The position numbers and the translations under genes are program-made. Positions 50,415 through 59,421 of a DNA stretch of 64,000 bases are shown in pieces. The DNA is from an uncultured Ruminococcus sp. GTDB lineage: Bacteria; Bacillota; Clostridia; Oscillospirales; Ruminococcaceae. The notes beneath the pieces were generated by a model. That model saw only the letters and a list, made by a program, of their open reading frames with translations. It did not search any database and was not told the DNA's origin. Position 1 is the first letter of the stretch; every line of letters starts with the position of its first letter. Location: positions 186,001-250,000 of the forward strand of contig NZ_CAKSNX010000001.1 of assembly GCF_934476685.1 (NCBI RefSeq), written 5' to 3'.

Positions 50415-51305
50415 TTGTCAAAGGAAGAAACTAAAGATACAAAGAAGAAAAATAGCAAGAAAGAAAAAAAGGTCAAGGAACCGCAGTATTACGTTTCTGC
50501 GACCAATATGAAGACGCTGAACTATAAGGTCTATTATATGAAACCGCTTGAAAAGGCATTGTATTTCATTATTGCCTTTGCGATAGGTGCTGCGGTAGGA
50601 TATCTTTTCTACGGCGGAATAGGCAAGGACGAGTTCGACCAGCCGACAACGCTGACTCATGTGATCGATATTACAGTATCGTGTGCAGTCGGACTGTTTG
50701 CAGGAAAAAGATTTATTCCTATAAGAACATCGCAGATAATAAATTCAAGAAAGAAAAAGCTAAATTCTCAGTTCAGAGATATGCTTGAAGCGCTGAATAC
50801 ATCACTGGGCGCAGGAAAGAACGTTCCTGACTCTTTCCGCAGCGTTTACAGCGACCTGAGTATGCAGTATGATGAATCAGCTTTTATACTCAAAGAGCTT
50901 GAAGTTATCGTAAACGGAATGGCTAACAATATAGATATCGAAGATATGCTGGAAGATCTGGGCAAGCGCAGCGGAAACGGCGATATCGAAAGCTTTGCGA
51001 ACGTATTCAAGATAAGCTACCGTAAAGGCGGAAATATCAAGGATACTATAAGAAGTACATATGAGATCCTGAGCGACAAAATGGAGATCAGAGAAGAGAT
51101 CGAAACTGTTGTAACGGGTAATAAAAACGAGCAGAATATCATGATAATCATGCCGATAGTGCTTATCGGCGTAATAAAGTATATGAGCCCTGACTTTGCA
51201 GCGAATTTTACAACTGTAACAGGTATCATCGCTACGACCATCGGTGTAATACTGTTCGTTGCGGCTTACTATATCGGAAAGATCGTTCTCGATATAAAGG
51301 TTTAA
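50415..51305 (+). CDS. tadB: Tad platform protein TadB (type II secretion F-like)
   Basis: This 296-residue inner-membrane platform protein has a lysine-rich start (residues 1-25), two membrane segments (about 50-72 and 78-95) and a cytoplasmic T2SSF domain (INSRKKKLNSQFRDMLEALN, then ISYRKGGNIKDTIRSTYEIL). Two C-terminal segments close it. The start is TTG after GGGGTGAG. It pairs with TadC downstream. Confidence 0.9.
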   Translation: MSKEETKDTKKKNSKKEKKVKEPQYYVSATNMKTLNYKVYYMKPLEKALYFIIAFAIGAAVGYLFYGGIGKDEFDQPTTLTHVIDITVSCAVGLFAGKRFIPIRTSQIINSRKKKLNSQFRDMLEALNTSLGAGKNVPDSFRSVYSDLSMQYDESAFILKELEVIVNGMANNIDIEDMLEDLGKRSGNGDIESFANVFKISYRKGGNIKDTIRSTYEILSDKMEIREEIETVVTGNKNEQNIMIIMPIVLIGVIKYMSPDFAANFTTVTGIIATTIGVILFVAAYYIGKIVLDIKV

Positions 51306-51336
51306 GCTCCTTATTTTGACATTGCGGGGGATTTGA

Positions 51337-52206
51337 ATGCTGACAACATTAGACATAGTTTTATTTTCGGTAGGCGGATTTTTTCTGCTGGTGTGGCTCT
51401 TCTTTTATATCAAGGGATATAAAAAGGCAAGCTTTTTTGAACCGCTGACAGAAAAGGAATATCCGCTCAAAGAGATATACTTTGTCGGTCTGGAGATAAT
51501 GGATACGATAAAGTATAAATATAAATCTGCTGCCGACAGAAGGCTGCGCAGAGAGGTAGAGGTCATTTACGACCGAAAATATGCGGATTACTATCTCAGA
51601 GTGATCTATGCGCAGAAAGTGACAGTATCATTTACTGTGTTCGTGCTTGCATTTGCAATATACGGTTTGGCGGATTCCATAGCGGGCTTTGTGGTCATGC
51701 TGGTGTTTGCAGGTCTTGCATACTACTATTTCGGTACGCTCACATCTGAAAGAATTAAAAAGCGTTCGGAAGAGATGCTCAATGACTTTTCCGAGGTAAT
51801 ATCAAAGCTGGCACTCCTCACCAATGCAGGTATGATATTCAGAGAGGCTTGGGAAGAAGTAGCGGGAACAGGCGATCGAGTTATTTACAAGGAAATGCAG
51901 AAGTCCATAGAAGAGATGAATAACGGCGTTTCAGAAGTAGACGCAGTTTTCAATTTCGGTTCACGCTGCATAATACCTGAGATAAAGAAATTTTCATCGA
52001 CCATTATACAAGGTCTTATCAAGGGCAACAGCGAGCTTACCTCTATGCTCCAGCAGCAGAGTGCAGAAGTCTGGAATCTGAAAAAGCAGAGAGTAAAAAG
52101 AGAGGGCGAAAAAGCCGCCAGCAAACTTATGATACCTATAATGATGATGTTCGTAGGTATCCTGATAATGATTCTGATCCCGATTTTCACAAATCTGGGT
52201 GCATAG
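51337..52206 (+). CDS. tadC: Tad platform protein TadC (type II secretion F-like)
   Basis: This is the second platform protein (289 residues). It has one N-terminal membrane segment (VLFSVGGFFLLVWLFFYI), two central ones near residues 88-128, and the T2SSF domain (EEMLNDFSEVISKLALLTNA, then EAWEEVAGTGDRVIYKEMQK). The end is KLMIPIMMMFVGILIMILIP, the usual TadC end. It is 31 bases after tadB and just before the pilin gene. Confidence 0.9.
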   Translation: MLTTLDIVLFSVGGFFLLVWLFFYIKGYKKASFFEPLTEKEYPLKEIYFVGLEIMDTIKYKYKSAADRRLRREVEVIYDRKYADYYLRVIYAQKVTVSFTVFVLAFAIYGLADSIAGFVVMLVFAGLAYYYFGTLTSERIKKRSEEMLNDFSEVISKLALLTNAGMIFREAWEEVAGTGDRVIYKEMQKSIEEMNNGVSEVDAVFNFGSRCIIPEIKKFSSTIIQGLIKGNSELTSMLQQQSAEVWNLKKQRVKREGEKAASKLMIPIMMMFVGILIMILIPIFTNLGA

Positions 52207-52238
52207 AATAAATAGGGGAGAAAGGAGGAGAAAGAATT

Positions 52239-52451
52239 ATGAATAAGCTTCAGATGCTTTCTATCAAGGCATATGTAAAGGCTATGAACTTTGCTGCCAG
52301 AGAAGAAGGTGAGGTAAATATCGTAGCGACAGTTCTGCTTATCGGCGTAGCTGTACTTCTTGCGATCATTTTCAAGGGACAGGTAAAGAACCTTCTCAAT
52401 ATGCTGTTTGAACAGATCAACAACAGCGCAACAAACGCAATTACTAACTAA
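52239..52451 (+). CDS. flp: Flp-family type IVb pilin
   Basis: This 70-residue prepilin is the probable major subunit of the pilus. A 23-residue leader is followed by REEG-EVNIVATVLLIGVAVL, with the cut expected after the glycine. One hydrophobic helix of about 20 residues and a short polar tail ending NSATNAITN complete the protein. The form matches the Firmicutes Flp1 group, not the shorter proteobacterial Flp. GAAAGGAGGAG is an especially strong ribosome-binding site. A hairpin follows the gene. Confidence 0.9.
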   Translation: MNKLQMLSIKAYVKAMNFAAREEGEVNIVATVLLIGVAVLLAIIFKGQVKNLLNMLFEQINNSATNAITN

Positions 52452-52463
52452 CACAGACAGTGA

Positions 52464-52505
52464 GTAAGCAGAATATATGCTTTATGCGTATATTCTGACT
52501 TACTT
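52464..52505 (+). terminator. Strong hairpin after flp, probable partial terminator or stabiliser
   Basis: AGTAAG-c-AGAATATA pairs with TATATTCT-ga-CTTACT (14 bp with an internal bulge) around an 11-nt loop. There is no long T run. It lies directly between the major pilin gene and the minor-subunit genes, where such elements usually raise pilin levels relative to downstream genes. Confidence 0.6.
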
Positions 52506-52548
52506 ATTTGTGTTACTGACGAAAAAATATTTATGGGGTGAAGCGATA

Positions 52549-53208
52549 GTGAACAAGGAGAAGATAAAAAGAAATGAATCAGGAATGGTCATAGTTGAGG
52601 CAACGATAGTCTTTCCTGTAATGTTTCTTGCGATTTTTTTTATGATATTTATGGGGAACGCTTATCTTCAGAAAGCCCGTATCGAATCGCTTGTCAACAG
52701 AATGGCTGTTGAAGGAGCGGCAAGGTGCGTTGACCCTATGCTCACAACTATTGAGGAGAAGGGCGAAGTGCCTAAGTTCGGTGACTATCATTCAAAGCCT
52801 TACAGATATTTGATCGGAAATATGGATAATGTAGTAACGGATATCGAAAGCGATACTGAAAAGGAACTTAAAAAGCTGTCATCGGGTCTGTTTTCAGGAA
52901 TGAAACCTATATTTACAGATACAGATCTTAATGTAAATTATAACAGCAATTTTATCTATTCGACGTTTTCGATAGACTTAGATTATAAAATACAGATGCC
53001 TGTACGTCTTTTGGGCGAAAGGAGCAATTATATGATCCACTTTTCGGCATATAATGAGCTTCCTGTAACAGATTCACCTGATTTTATTCAGAATACTGAT
53101 TTTGTGGAGGATCTGTTGGAAAGAGCAGGCTTTATGGACAGTATAAATGATGTTCTAAACAAGGTTACGGAATGGACAAAGAAATATAAAGATGCAGGAA
53201 CAGATTAA
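52549..53208 (+). CDS. tadE: TadE-like pseudopilin
   Basis: This is a minor pilin-like protein of about 220 residues. The class start ESGMVIVEATIVFPVMFLAI includes a TadE-type hydrophobic helix with Glu at the fifth position after the likely cut (G-MVIVE). An extracellular domain without cysteine pairs follows. I choose the GTG at 52549, six bases after GGGGTGAAG; the upstream reading from 52477 runs through the hairpin region. Only 12 bases separate it from the next gene. Confidence 0.87.
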   Translation: MNKEKIKRNESGMVIVEATIVFPVMFLAIFFMIFMGNAYLQKARIESLVNRMAVEGAARCVDPMLTTIEEKGEVPKFGDYHSKPYRYLIGNMDNVVTDIESDTEKELKKLSSGLFSGMKPIFTDTDLNVNYNSNFIYSTFSIDLDYKIQMPVRLLGERSNYMIHFSAYNELPVTDSPDFIQNTDFVEDLLERAGFMDSINDVLNKVTEWTKKYKDAGTD

Positions 53209-53220
53209 TGGGGTAATATT

Positions 53221-56200
53221 ATGAAGTTGAAACAATTAAAAAAGCGCATAAAGAGAATAAAAAAGCGTGATCTGAAAAAAGGTGCGGTGTCTGTATTTCT
53301 TGTTCTGATATTAGTGCCTTGCTTGCTCGTGACAAGCCTGTTTGTGGACCTTTCAAGAGTAAAGCTGAGCAAAAGCCAGGCAAGCTCTTCGGCAGATCTT
53401 GCACTTAATTCACTTATGACAAATTATGATGCAGATCTGAATGAATGGTATGGACTTGTTTCATCATGCCAGAACATAGACGAGTTTTATGAGATATCTG
53501 CGGATTATTTTCTGAGAATGCTCTCATCACAAGACCTTTCCAAAGACGAAGTTATGCTGCTGTCAGATTACTATGCTGCGGCAACTCAGAATGGTGCGAT
53601 ATACGATTCTCTTCAGGAGTTTTTCGGTTATGATGATGAGCCTACGAAAAAAGCGGCAGACCTTATAGCTGTTGATGTTCAGACAGATAGTGGGAATATA
53701 GTATCAGCTGTTGAAGGCGCAAATATGGCAAATGCTACGATGATAAAAAATCAGCTTATCGAATTTTTGAAATATCGTGCGCCAATAGATCTTGCAGAAG
53801 AATTGATCGACAGAATAAAAAATCAGGACGATACCATAAGTGCTGTTTCAGACGCAGGAGAGCAAAAACCGCTCGTTGACAGCAAGCAGGATTTTTATGA
53901 AACTGAGGGTAAATTTACTTCAGCAGCATTCCGCAGCTATTGGGCAATAAGAGATTATTCCGATATGGGAATAACAAAGGATAAAATAAAATCAGATTAT
54001 ATTGATAAGTACAAGGAATATGAGAAAGCATACAAAGAGATGCATAAAAACACATATAAGTATCTTCTTAATACAGATGGACTTTCAACATATTCCATAG
54101 AGTACCGTGATCTCAGTTCCTTTGAAAATACATACAGCAGGGATAACAGTGAGGTGTATTCATATTCAGAAAATGGAGAATATTTCATTAACGATTCAGA
54201 TATGAGAACTTACATAGACGATCTTGGAGATGCATGCAAGGATCTTAGTGATTATTTTAACGGTATAAACGAAAATGGTAACATCTCTAATCTGGCAGGA
54301 ATGGACTGTGGCTTTGACGCAGGACAGAATAATCCTGTTCAGTGGTGGGTAAAAGCCAATAAGGAAAAAGACAGCAGTCTGGGTGACCTTAGTGATAAAG
54401 CCAATGATTTTATGAAAGCCTATGCAAAAGCAAAGCTTCTTAGTAATGAAAGTGACGATAAAAAGCTTTCAAGAACTGCAGAAGCACAGACTTTCTGGGA
54501 TAAAAAGGACAATGACACTAATGATGGCGGATACAGATACTCACTGTATAATAATGATAAAACATATCAGGAGCTTATTGATTTTGCAGATGACCTTTAT
54601 AAAAAGTATCTGAACAGTTCGACCATAGATACAAGCACAAATTATTATAAGTTTGTATCTAAGCTTTCGCAGATATCAAATGATAATAAGGATCAAATAG
54701 ATGTATCAAAATATAAGGTAACTGTTGACGGACAGAAAAAAAGCTATGAAGATGCTCTGAAATATATATCAGAGCAGTTGGATAGCAAGATAGATGAACT
54801 TGATAAAGCAATAAAATACTTGGACATAGTTATTGACGGTAAGGGAAAAGTTAAAAAGCTTGATGAGCTTAAAGATCTTGCCGGTCAGTACAATACTGAT
54901 CTTAATGGCTGGAACGATGAGGCATTCAGCCGGGATACAGACCCCGTAGGTGACGGTCAAGAGCCTAGTATGTGGCAGCAAGACCAGACCGAGATAAATG
55001 ATCGTACACAAGATGAGTGTATAGATAAGATAACAGGAGAAAATGTTGAGGCATTAAAAACCAGACTTACAAATATCCGTACATTGCTCAAGAATGTCAA
55101 GGGCATGCTCAATGATATGGAGTACTGCGGCAAAAAAGTCAAAGATATAACAAGCTTTGATAAATTTAAAGACAAGCTGAAAGGCCAGGTAAGTGTTAGT
55201 GATATCCCAATGAAAAATTCAGAGCTTGACAGCAATGCGGATTCGTCATTTTCATTTACAACTGACAATGATGCAAACACTAATGCTGAGAGTCAGATAA
55301 ATAATGACGCATATGATCCAACGCTTGATCCTGAAACAGGAAACAACAATATACCTGAACTTTACAGGTATATGCATGAGGCATATAAGGATAAGGAGGA
55401 CAAGAAAGGCGCCGTAGATGAGGCGGAGGATGATCAGGATAAGGCAAAGGATGCACAGAAAGAAAAAGAAGAAGCGGCTAAAACAGGTGATCTTAACGGA
55501 ACACTAGGCGATCATGATATAAAGAATAGTCTTGGCGACGGAAAGATAGCCACCAACGACTCTGTATTCGGTCTTGATGATGTCCTTAAAGGTGTTTGCG
55601 ATACAGTTGGAAAATTTTTCACTGGTGATGCACTGGATAATCTCGGAGATATGCGTGATACGCTCTATACCACAACATATATCCGTGAGATGTTCAGCTA
55701 CTCAACCTACGAAAAAGAGGGCTGTTATAATCTTGTAAAGAAAGATGGTAAAGCGGAGGAGTTAAACCTAAAAAATGCAGAGAACACATATAAAAATTAT
55801 ATGGGTTCTGAAAATCCTGCAAATCCAACTGATAATCAGGGCAAGTGGCTGAGTACACTTCTTACAGATGATTATAATAAATCAATGACCAATAAGCTGA
55901 TAAACAAAACCAATAATTTTGCTTATACAGGTGAAATTGAGTACATTCTGTATGGTCAGAAGAATCAGGATAACATGAACAAGGCGATAGGTCAGATATA
56001 TACTATTCGATATGGCTTAAATCTTGTTTCAGGTTTCCAGCATTTTTGGAGTGGAGATAATGCAACAGCAGCTTGTATAGATCTTGTAGCAGTTACAATT
56101 GCCTCTTTAACGGGAGGAATAATCCCAACACCGGTTACTAAAGTTATATTGATACCATTGTTAACTGTTTTTGAAACTTTTATAGATATGCAGCGCTTAA

Positions 56201-56652
56201 AAAAAGGATTTCCTGTTGAGCTTTATAAAAAGGAAGTAAGTATGTGGTGGTTTTCTTTGAGCGGAGATATAAGATCGGTAGGATCGTTTTTAAGTTCGCT
56301 ATCGAATATTAAGCTTGACGAACACCCTAATCCAGATAAAGGCCTTTTTTATAGTGACTATCTGACATTCTTCCTTATCTCAGGACTAAGTTCTTCAAAA
56401 ACCAGTCAGGTAATGTATGAGCGAATGGCTGAGGTCATACAAATGAATATGCGATACCTCATAGGTCATGGAGATGTCAGCAAGAGTTCATATAAGCTTG
56501 AAAATTCCGTTGTGTATTTTAAGCTTGAAGCAGAGGTAAGAGTAAGACCGCTTATGGTGGCTCTGCCGACATTCGTAAACTTTAACAGTGATTTTAAGGA
56601 TCAGAAGGATTGGTGTACATACAAGATATCCACAACAAGAGGATACTCCTGA
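53221..56652 (+). CDS. Giant DUF5702-type Tad-locus protein
   Basis: This is a 1143-residue surface protein with a basic start, one N-terminal membrane helix (about 21-43, KGAVSVFLVLILVPCLLVTS) and the TadG-like continuation LFVDLSRVKLSKSQASSSAD. The rest is a very large, acidic, Asp/Asn/Lys-rich extracellular region with likely coiled segments (about 525-650) and a charged stretch (about 720-760). A second hydrophobic pair near 960-990 follows (VAVTIASLTGGIIPTPVTKV). Clostridial Tad loci often carry such DUF5702 proteins; their role is unknown, perhaps a tip or anchor. Codon use is AT-rich, with many ATA and AAT codons, unlike the ribosomal genes. Confidence 0.8.
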   Translation: MKLKQLKKRIKRIKKRDLKKGAVSVFLVLILVPCLLVTSLFVDLSRVKLSKSQASSSADLALNSLMTNYDADLNEWYGLVSSCQNIDEFYEISADYFLRMLSSQDLSKDEVMLLSDYYAAATQNGAIYDSLQEFFGYDDEPTKKAADLIAVDVQTDSGNIVSAVEGANMANATMIKNQLIEFLKYRAPIDLAEELIDRIKNQDDTISAVSDAGEQKPLVDSKQDFYETEGKFTSAAFRSYWAIRDYSDMGITKDKIKSDYIDKYKEYEKAYKEMHKNTYKYLLNTDGLSTYSIEYRDLSSFENTYSRDNSEVYSYSENGEYFINDSDMRTYIDDLGDACKDLSDYFNGINENGNISNLAGMDCGFDAGQNNPVQWWVKANKEKDSSLGDLSDKANDFMKAYAKAKLLSNESDDKKLSRTAEAQTFWDKKDNDTNDGGYRYSLYNNDKTYQELIDFADDLYKKYLNSSTIDTSTNYYKFVSKLSQISNDNKDQIDVSKYKVTVDGQKKSYEDALKYISEQLDSKIDELDKAIKYLDIVIDGKGKVKKLDELKDLAGQYNTDLNGWNDEAFSRDTDPVGDGQEPSMWQQDQTEINDRTQDECIDKITGENVEALKTRLTNIRTLLKNVKGMLNDMEYCGKKVKDITSFDKFKDKLKGQVSVSDIPMKNSELDSNADSSFSFTTDNDANTNAESQINNDAYDPTLDPETGNNNIPELYRYMHEAYKDKEDKKGAVDEAEDDQDKAKDAQKEKEEAAKTGDLNGTLGDHDIKNSLGDGKIATNDSVFGLDDVLKGVCDTVGKFFTGDALDNLGDMRDTLYTTTYIREMFSYSTYEKEGCYNLVKKDGKAEELNLKNAENTYKNYMGSENPANPTDNQGKWLSTLLTDDYNKSMTNKLINKTNNFAYTGEIEYILYGQKNQDNMNKAIGQIYTIRYGLNLVSGFQHFWSGDNATAACIDLVAVTIASLTGGIIPTPVTKVILIPLLTVFETFIDMQRLKKGFPVELYKKEVSMWWFSLSGDIRSVGSFLSSLSNIKLDEHPNPDKGLFYSDYLTFFLISGLSSSKTSQVMYERMAEVIQMNMRYLIGHGDVSKSSYKLENSVVYFKLEAEVRVRPLMVALPTFVNFNSDFKDQKDWCTYKISTTRGYS

Positions 56653-56691
56653 TCTGTTTAATTAAGTTATGCAAAGAAAGGATCTTTTATT

Positions 56692-57405
56692 ATGAAAAAA
56701 CTGATAACAATAATGGCGGTAATGGCAGTAATGCTGAGCTTTGCAGCTTGCGGAGATGAAAATGATTCAAACAGCAATGCAGAAAATACAACAGCAAGCA
56801 CCGCAGCCGATGCAGCAGACGGCAATGAGAATAATAATGATGATGAAACACCAGTAACAGACAATACAGAGATAACAGAAGATGATGTAAGAAATCATGC
56901 AGAAACACCTGCGTCAGATTTTGAATATGTGGATCATGGCGACAATGTTTCAATAAAGGCATATAATGGCAGTGATCCGATAGTTGTTATCCCTGAACAG
57001 ATAGACGGAAAAGATGTTGTAGGAATAACAGACGGACCTTTTACAAATGACAGCTTTGTAAAGGGCATCTCATTGCCAAGCACAATAAAAGAACTTGAAT
57101 GGACATTTGGAAATAATGCGGCATTGCAAGTGGTTTTAGCATCTGGAGTTGAAACTGTTGGTGAAGGTACTTTTGCAAATAATACGGCACTTAAGGTAGT
57201 TAATTTGGGTGATAATCTTACTTCTTTAAATAAAAGTAATTATTTTGAAAAAGGTGTAGAAAAACTGTATATTCCAGCAGGGGTAACAGAACTAAATAAA
57301 TATATGTTCTTAAGCGGAACTGATAACCTTACAATAGTGGGTGAGGCAGGATCATATGCAGAAACTTATGCAAATGAACTGGGTGTAAATTTCGAGGCAG
57401 AATAA
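56692..57405 (+). CDS. BspA-type leucine-rich-repeat lipoprotein
   Basis: This 237-residue lipoprotein has the lipobox LSFAAC with Cys20, then an Asn/Thr/Asp-rich linker to about residue 80, then LRR_5-type repeats. Repeat examples are VKGISLPSTIKELEWTF, LQVVLASGVETVGEGTFANN, LKVVNLGDNLTSLN and VEKLYIPAGVTELNKYMF. BspA-type repeats often bind host or polymer surfaces. It stands inside the pilus operon between the DUF5702 gene and the second TadE gene, so a role in attachment is plausible. AGAAAGGA precedes the ATG. Confidence 0.85.
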   Translation: MKKLITIMAVMAVMLSFAACGDENDSNSNAENTTASTAADAADGNENNNDDETPVTDNTEITEDDVRNHAETPASDFEYVDHGDNVSIKAYNGSDPIVVIPEQIDGKDVVGITDGPFTNDSFVKGISLPSTIKELEWTFGNNAALQVVLASGVETVGEGTFANNTALKVVNLGDNLTSLNKSNYFEKGVEKLYIPAGVTELNKYMFLSGTDNLTIVGEAGSYAETYANELGVNFEAE

Positions 57406-57446
57406 AAAAGTAAAATTAAAGAGATATAAAAATCAGGGGTGTGAGT

Positions 57447-58727
57447 ATGGAAAGAAATTCTGAAAGAGGAGCTATCGTTGTTGAGGCGACCATTAGTTTT
57501 ACAGCATTTATTTTTGCGCTGGTAATGGTGCTTATGATAGTGAATATGGCATATGCGCAGGCTAAGATCGGTTCGGCGCTGAATTATGCCACAAAGGAAC
57601 TTTCACAGTATTCATACCTCTATTTTAAACTGGGCGTTGATGAAATGGATGCAAACCTGTCGGCTGGTACTGAGGATGCAAAGGAGCAGTCTAAAAAGAC
57701 AGTCGATTCCCTTGTGACCTTTACAGGAAAAATGACAGATGCGACTGAAAGTGCTCAGGAATATGACTTTGACGGAATGTTGAACAGTCTTGAAAGCGGC
57801 GCAACGGACGTAAATACTTTGTATAATTCCTATAAGGAACAGATATCGAAAGACCCGAAAGGCTTTGCCATGAGTATGGGAAAGCTAGCCGTTTCAGAAA
57901 CTAAAGAAAAAGCAAAGGTTTACCTTGCTCAGCTTGCAGCAAAGGCTCTTATGGAGAAAAATCTCAAGTCTGCTGCTGATGAGGATCCTGAGGGATTTCT
58001 CAACAGAATGCATATAGTCAGCACAGCAGGGGGCGGAGAGAAAAAAGGACTTGATGCTTTGGATTTCGGCGGCTCATATATGCTGCCGGCAGGAAAAAAT
58101 TCTATACAGCTGGTGTGTACATACGAAATAAAGGTGCTTAAACTGCTGAATATCGACTACACATTTAAAATTACTCAATGCGCAAGAACAAATGCATGGG
58201 GCAGCGGTGTATCTGAGATAGAGCCTCAGTCTATATGGGATTTACCGGATAGTACGGCTCGTGGTAAGATGATCGTTGCTAATGAAAAAAAGAATTTCCC
58301 TTATGAATCAACAGGAAAAAAGTATGACGCTTACAACAATAAGAACGGAAAGAATGAGTTTGTAACTATATTCTCTATTGACAATATAACATATGACACA
58401 TATAAGACTCAGAGCGGTGTAAATGACCGTGTCAAAAAAGAATTTAGGGCTATGTATAACAGCGTAAAGGGTATGCCTGAGGATATAACTGTTACAAAGA
58501 ATGGTGAAAACGTAACGCAGAGATCTGACCCCGCAACAAGAACTTATCGTTTGGTAATAGTCGTTCCTGACAGCGGAGATCAGACAATGGTGAAAAAGGC
58601 TGTTGAAAATCTGAAGAGTTCATATCCTGATGTTACCATAGAATATGAGATAAAAACAGGATACGGAGATCCGAAGGTCGAACAGCAGAATGATTCAAGC
58701 GGATCTTCAAATGAAAATGCAGCTTAG
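57447..58727 (+). CDS. Second, longer TadE-like pseudopilin
   Basis: This 426-residue protein has the class start ERGAIVVEATISFTAFIFAL with Glu at the fifth position after the likely cut (G-AIVVE). A long helical region (about 35-190) is followed by a folded domain, and a polar Ser/Asn tail ends it (QQNDSSGSSNENAA). The start at 57447 follows AGGGGTG; a GTG at 57441 overlaps that site. Together with tadE and the DUF5702 protein it gives three non-identical minor subunits. It is 16 bases before tadV. Confidence 0.82.
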   Translation: MERNSERGAIVVEATISFTAFIFALVMVLMIVNMAYAQAKIGSALNYATKELSQYSYLYFKLGVDEMDANLSAGTEDAKEQSKKTVDSLVTFTGKMTDATESAQEYDFDGMLNSLESGATDVNTLYNSYKEQISKDPKGFAMSMGKLAVSETKEKAKVYLAQLAAKALMEKNLKSAADEDPEGFLNRMHIVSTAGGGEKKGLDALDFGGSYMLPAGKNSIQLVCTYEIKVLKLLNIDYTFKITQCARTNAWGSGVSEIEPQSIWDLPDSTARGKMIVANEKKNFPYESTGKKYDAYNNKNGKNEFVTIFSIDNITYDTYKTQSGVNDRVKKEFRAMYNSVKGMPEDITVTKNGENVTQRSDPATRTYRLVIVVPDSGDQTMVKKAVENLKSSYPDVTIEYEIKTGYGDPKVEQQNDSSGSSNENAA

Positions 58728-58743
58728 TTGAGGTGGCAATTTA

Positions 58744-59409
58744 ATGATAGGAATTTATATTCTGATAACCGTGCTTTTAAATGCGCTGACAGCAGGTATG
58801 TTCTTTTACATATTAAAAAAAGACGGTTACAAAATACATGATACGGAAACTGAGCTTACGGTAAGCAAGGCGGCGGTCATATATTGTGCAGTGGCAGTGG
58901 TCATAAATATCGGATTTGCGCTGTTCATATATTTCCGTGGAATAAGAGATATAGAATATCTCAGCAGGACCATTGGTCTTACAAGCGTTTTGTGGCCCGT
59001 TGCATTTATAGATCTGAAAACCTACCGCATACCTAACAAGCTTGTGGTTTGCGGTCTGGGCATAAGAGGTGCGGTGCTGATATATGAGATAATAACTCTG
59101 AAAAAAGCGGCTCTGTCTGTATTTATGTCAGACTTTATAGCTGCGGCAATAATAGTCGGAGTTTCCTTCCTCTGCACGATGATAATTAAAAATTCTATCG
59201 GTTTCGGAGATATAAAGATATTCGCCGTACTCGGTTTGTTCCTCGGTATAAGCGGCATTTTCAGCGCAGTTTTCTTTTCGCTGGTGGTGTCGTTTGTTAT
59301 CGCCTGCTATGTTCTTATAACCAAAAAGAAAGGCAGAAAAGATACTATACCGTTCGGACCTGCTATCGTGCTGGGTACATATCTGTCATTATTCCTGTCA
59401 ATTTGTTGA
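58744..59409 (+). CDS. tadV: Prepilin peptidase TadV/CpaA (A24 family)
   Basis: This 221-residue membrane aspartyl protease cleaves the leader of Flp and the TadE-like proteins. It has about six membrane segments. The two catalytic aspartates are Asp90 in AFIDLKTYRIPN and Asp156 in IGFGDIKIF, both in the conserved context. It lacks the N-methyltransferase domain of longer PilD enzymes, as is usual in Tad loci. It follows the second TadE gene closely. Confidence 0.92.
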   Translation: MIGIYILITVLLNALTAGMFFYILKKDGYKIHDTETELTVSKAAVIYCAVAVVINIGFALFIYFRGIRDIEYLSRTIGLTSVLWPVAFIDLKTYRIPNKLVVCGLGIRGAVLIYEIITLKKAALSVFMSDFIAAAIIVGVSFLCTMIIKNSIGFGDIKIFAVLGLFLGISGIFSAVFFSLVVSFVIACYVLITKKKGRKDTIPFGPAIVLGTYLSLFLSIC

Positions 59410-59421
59410 GGTGCTGTACAT

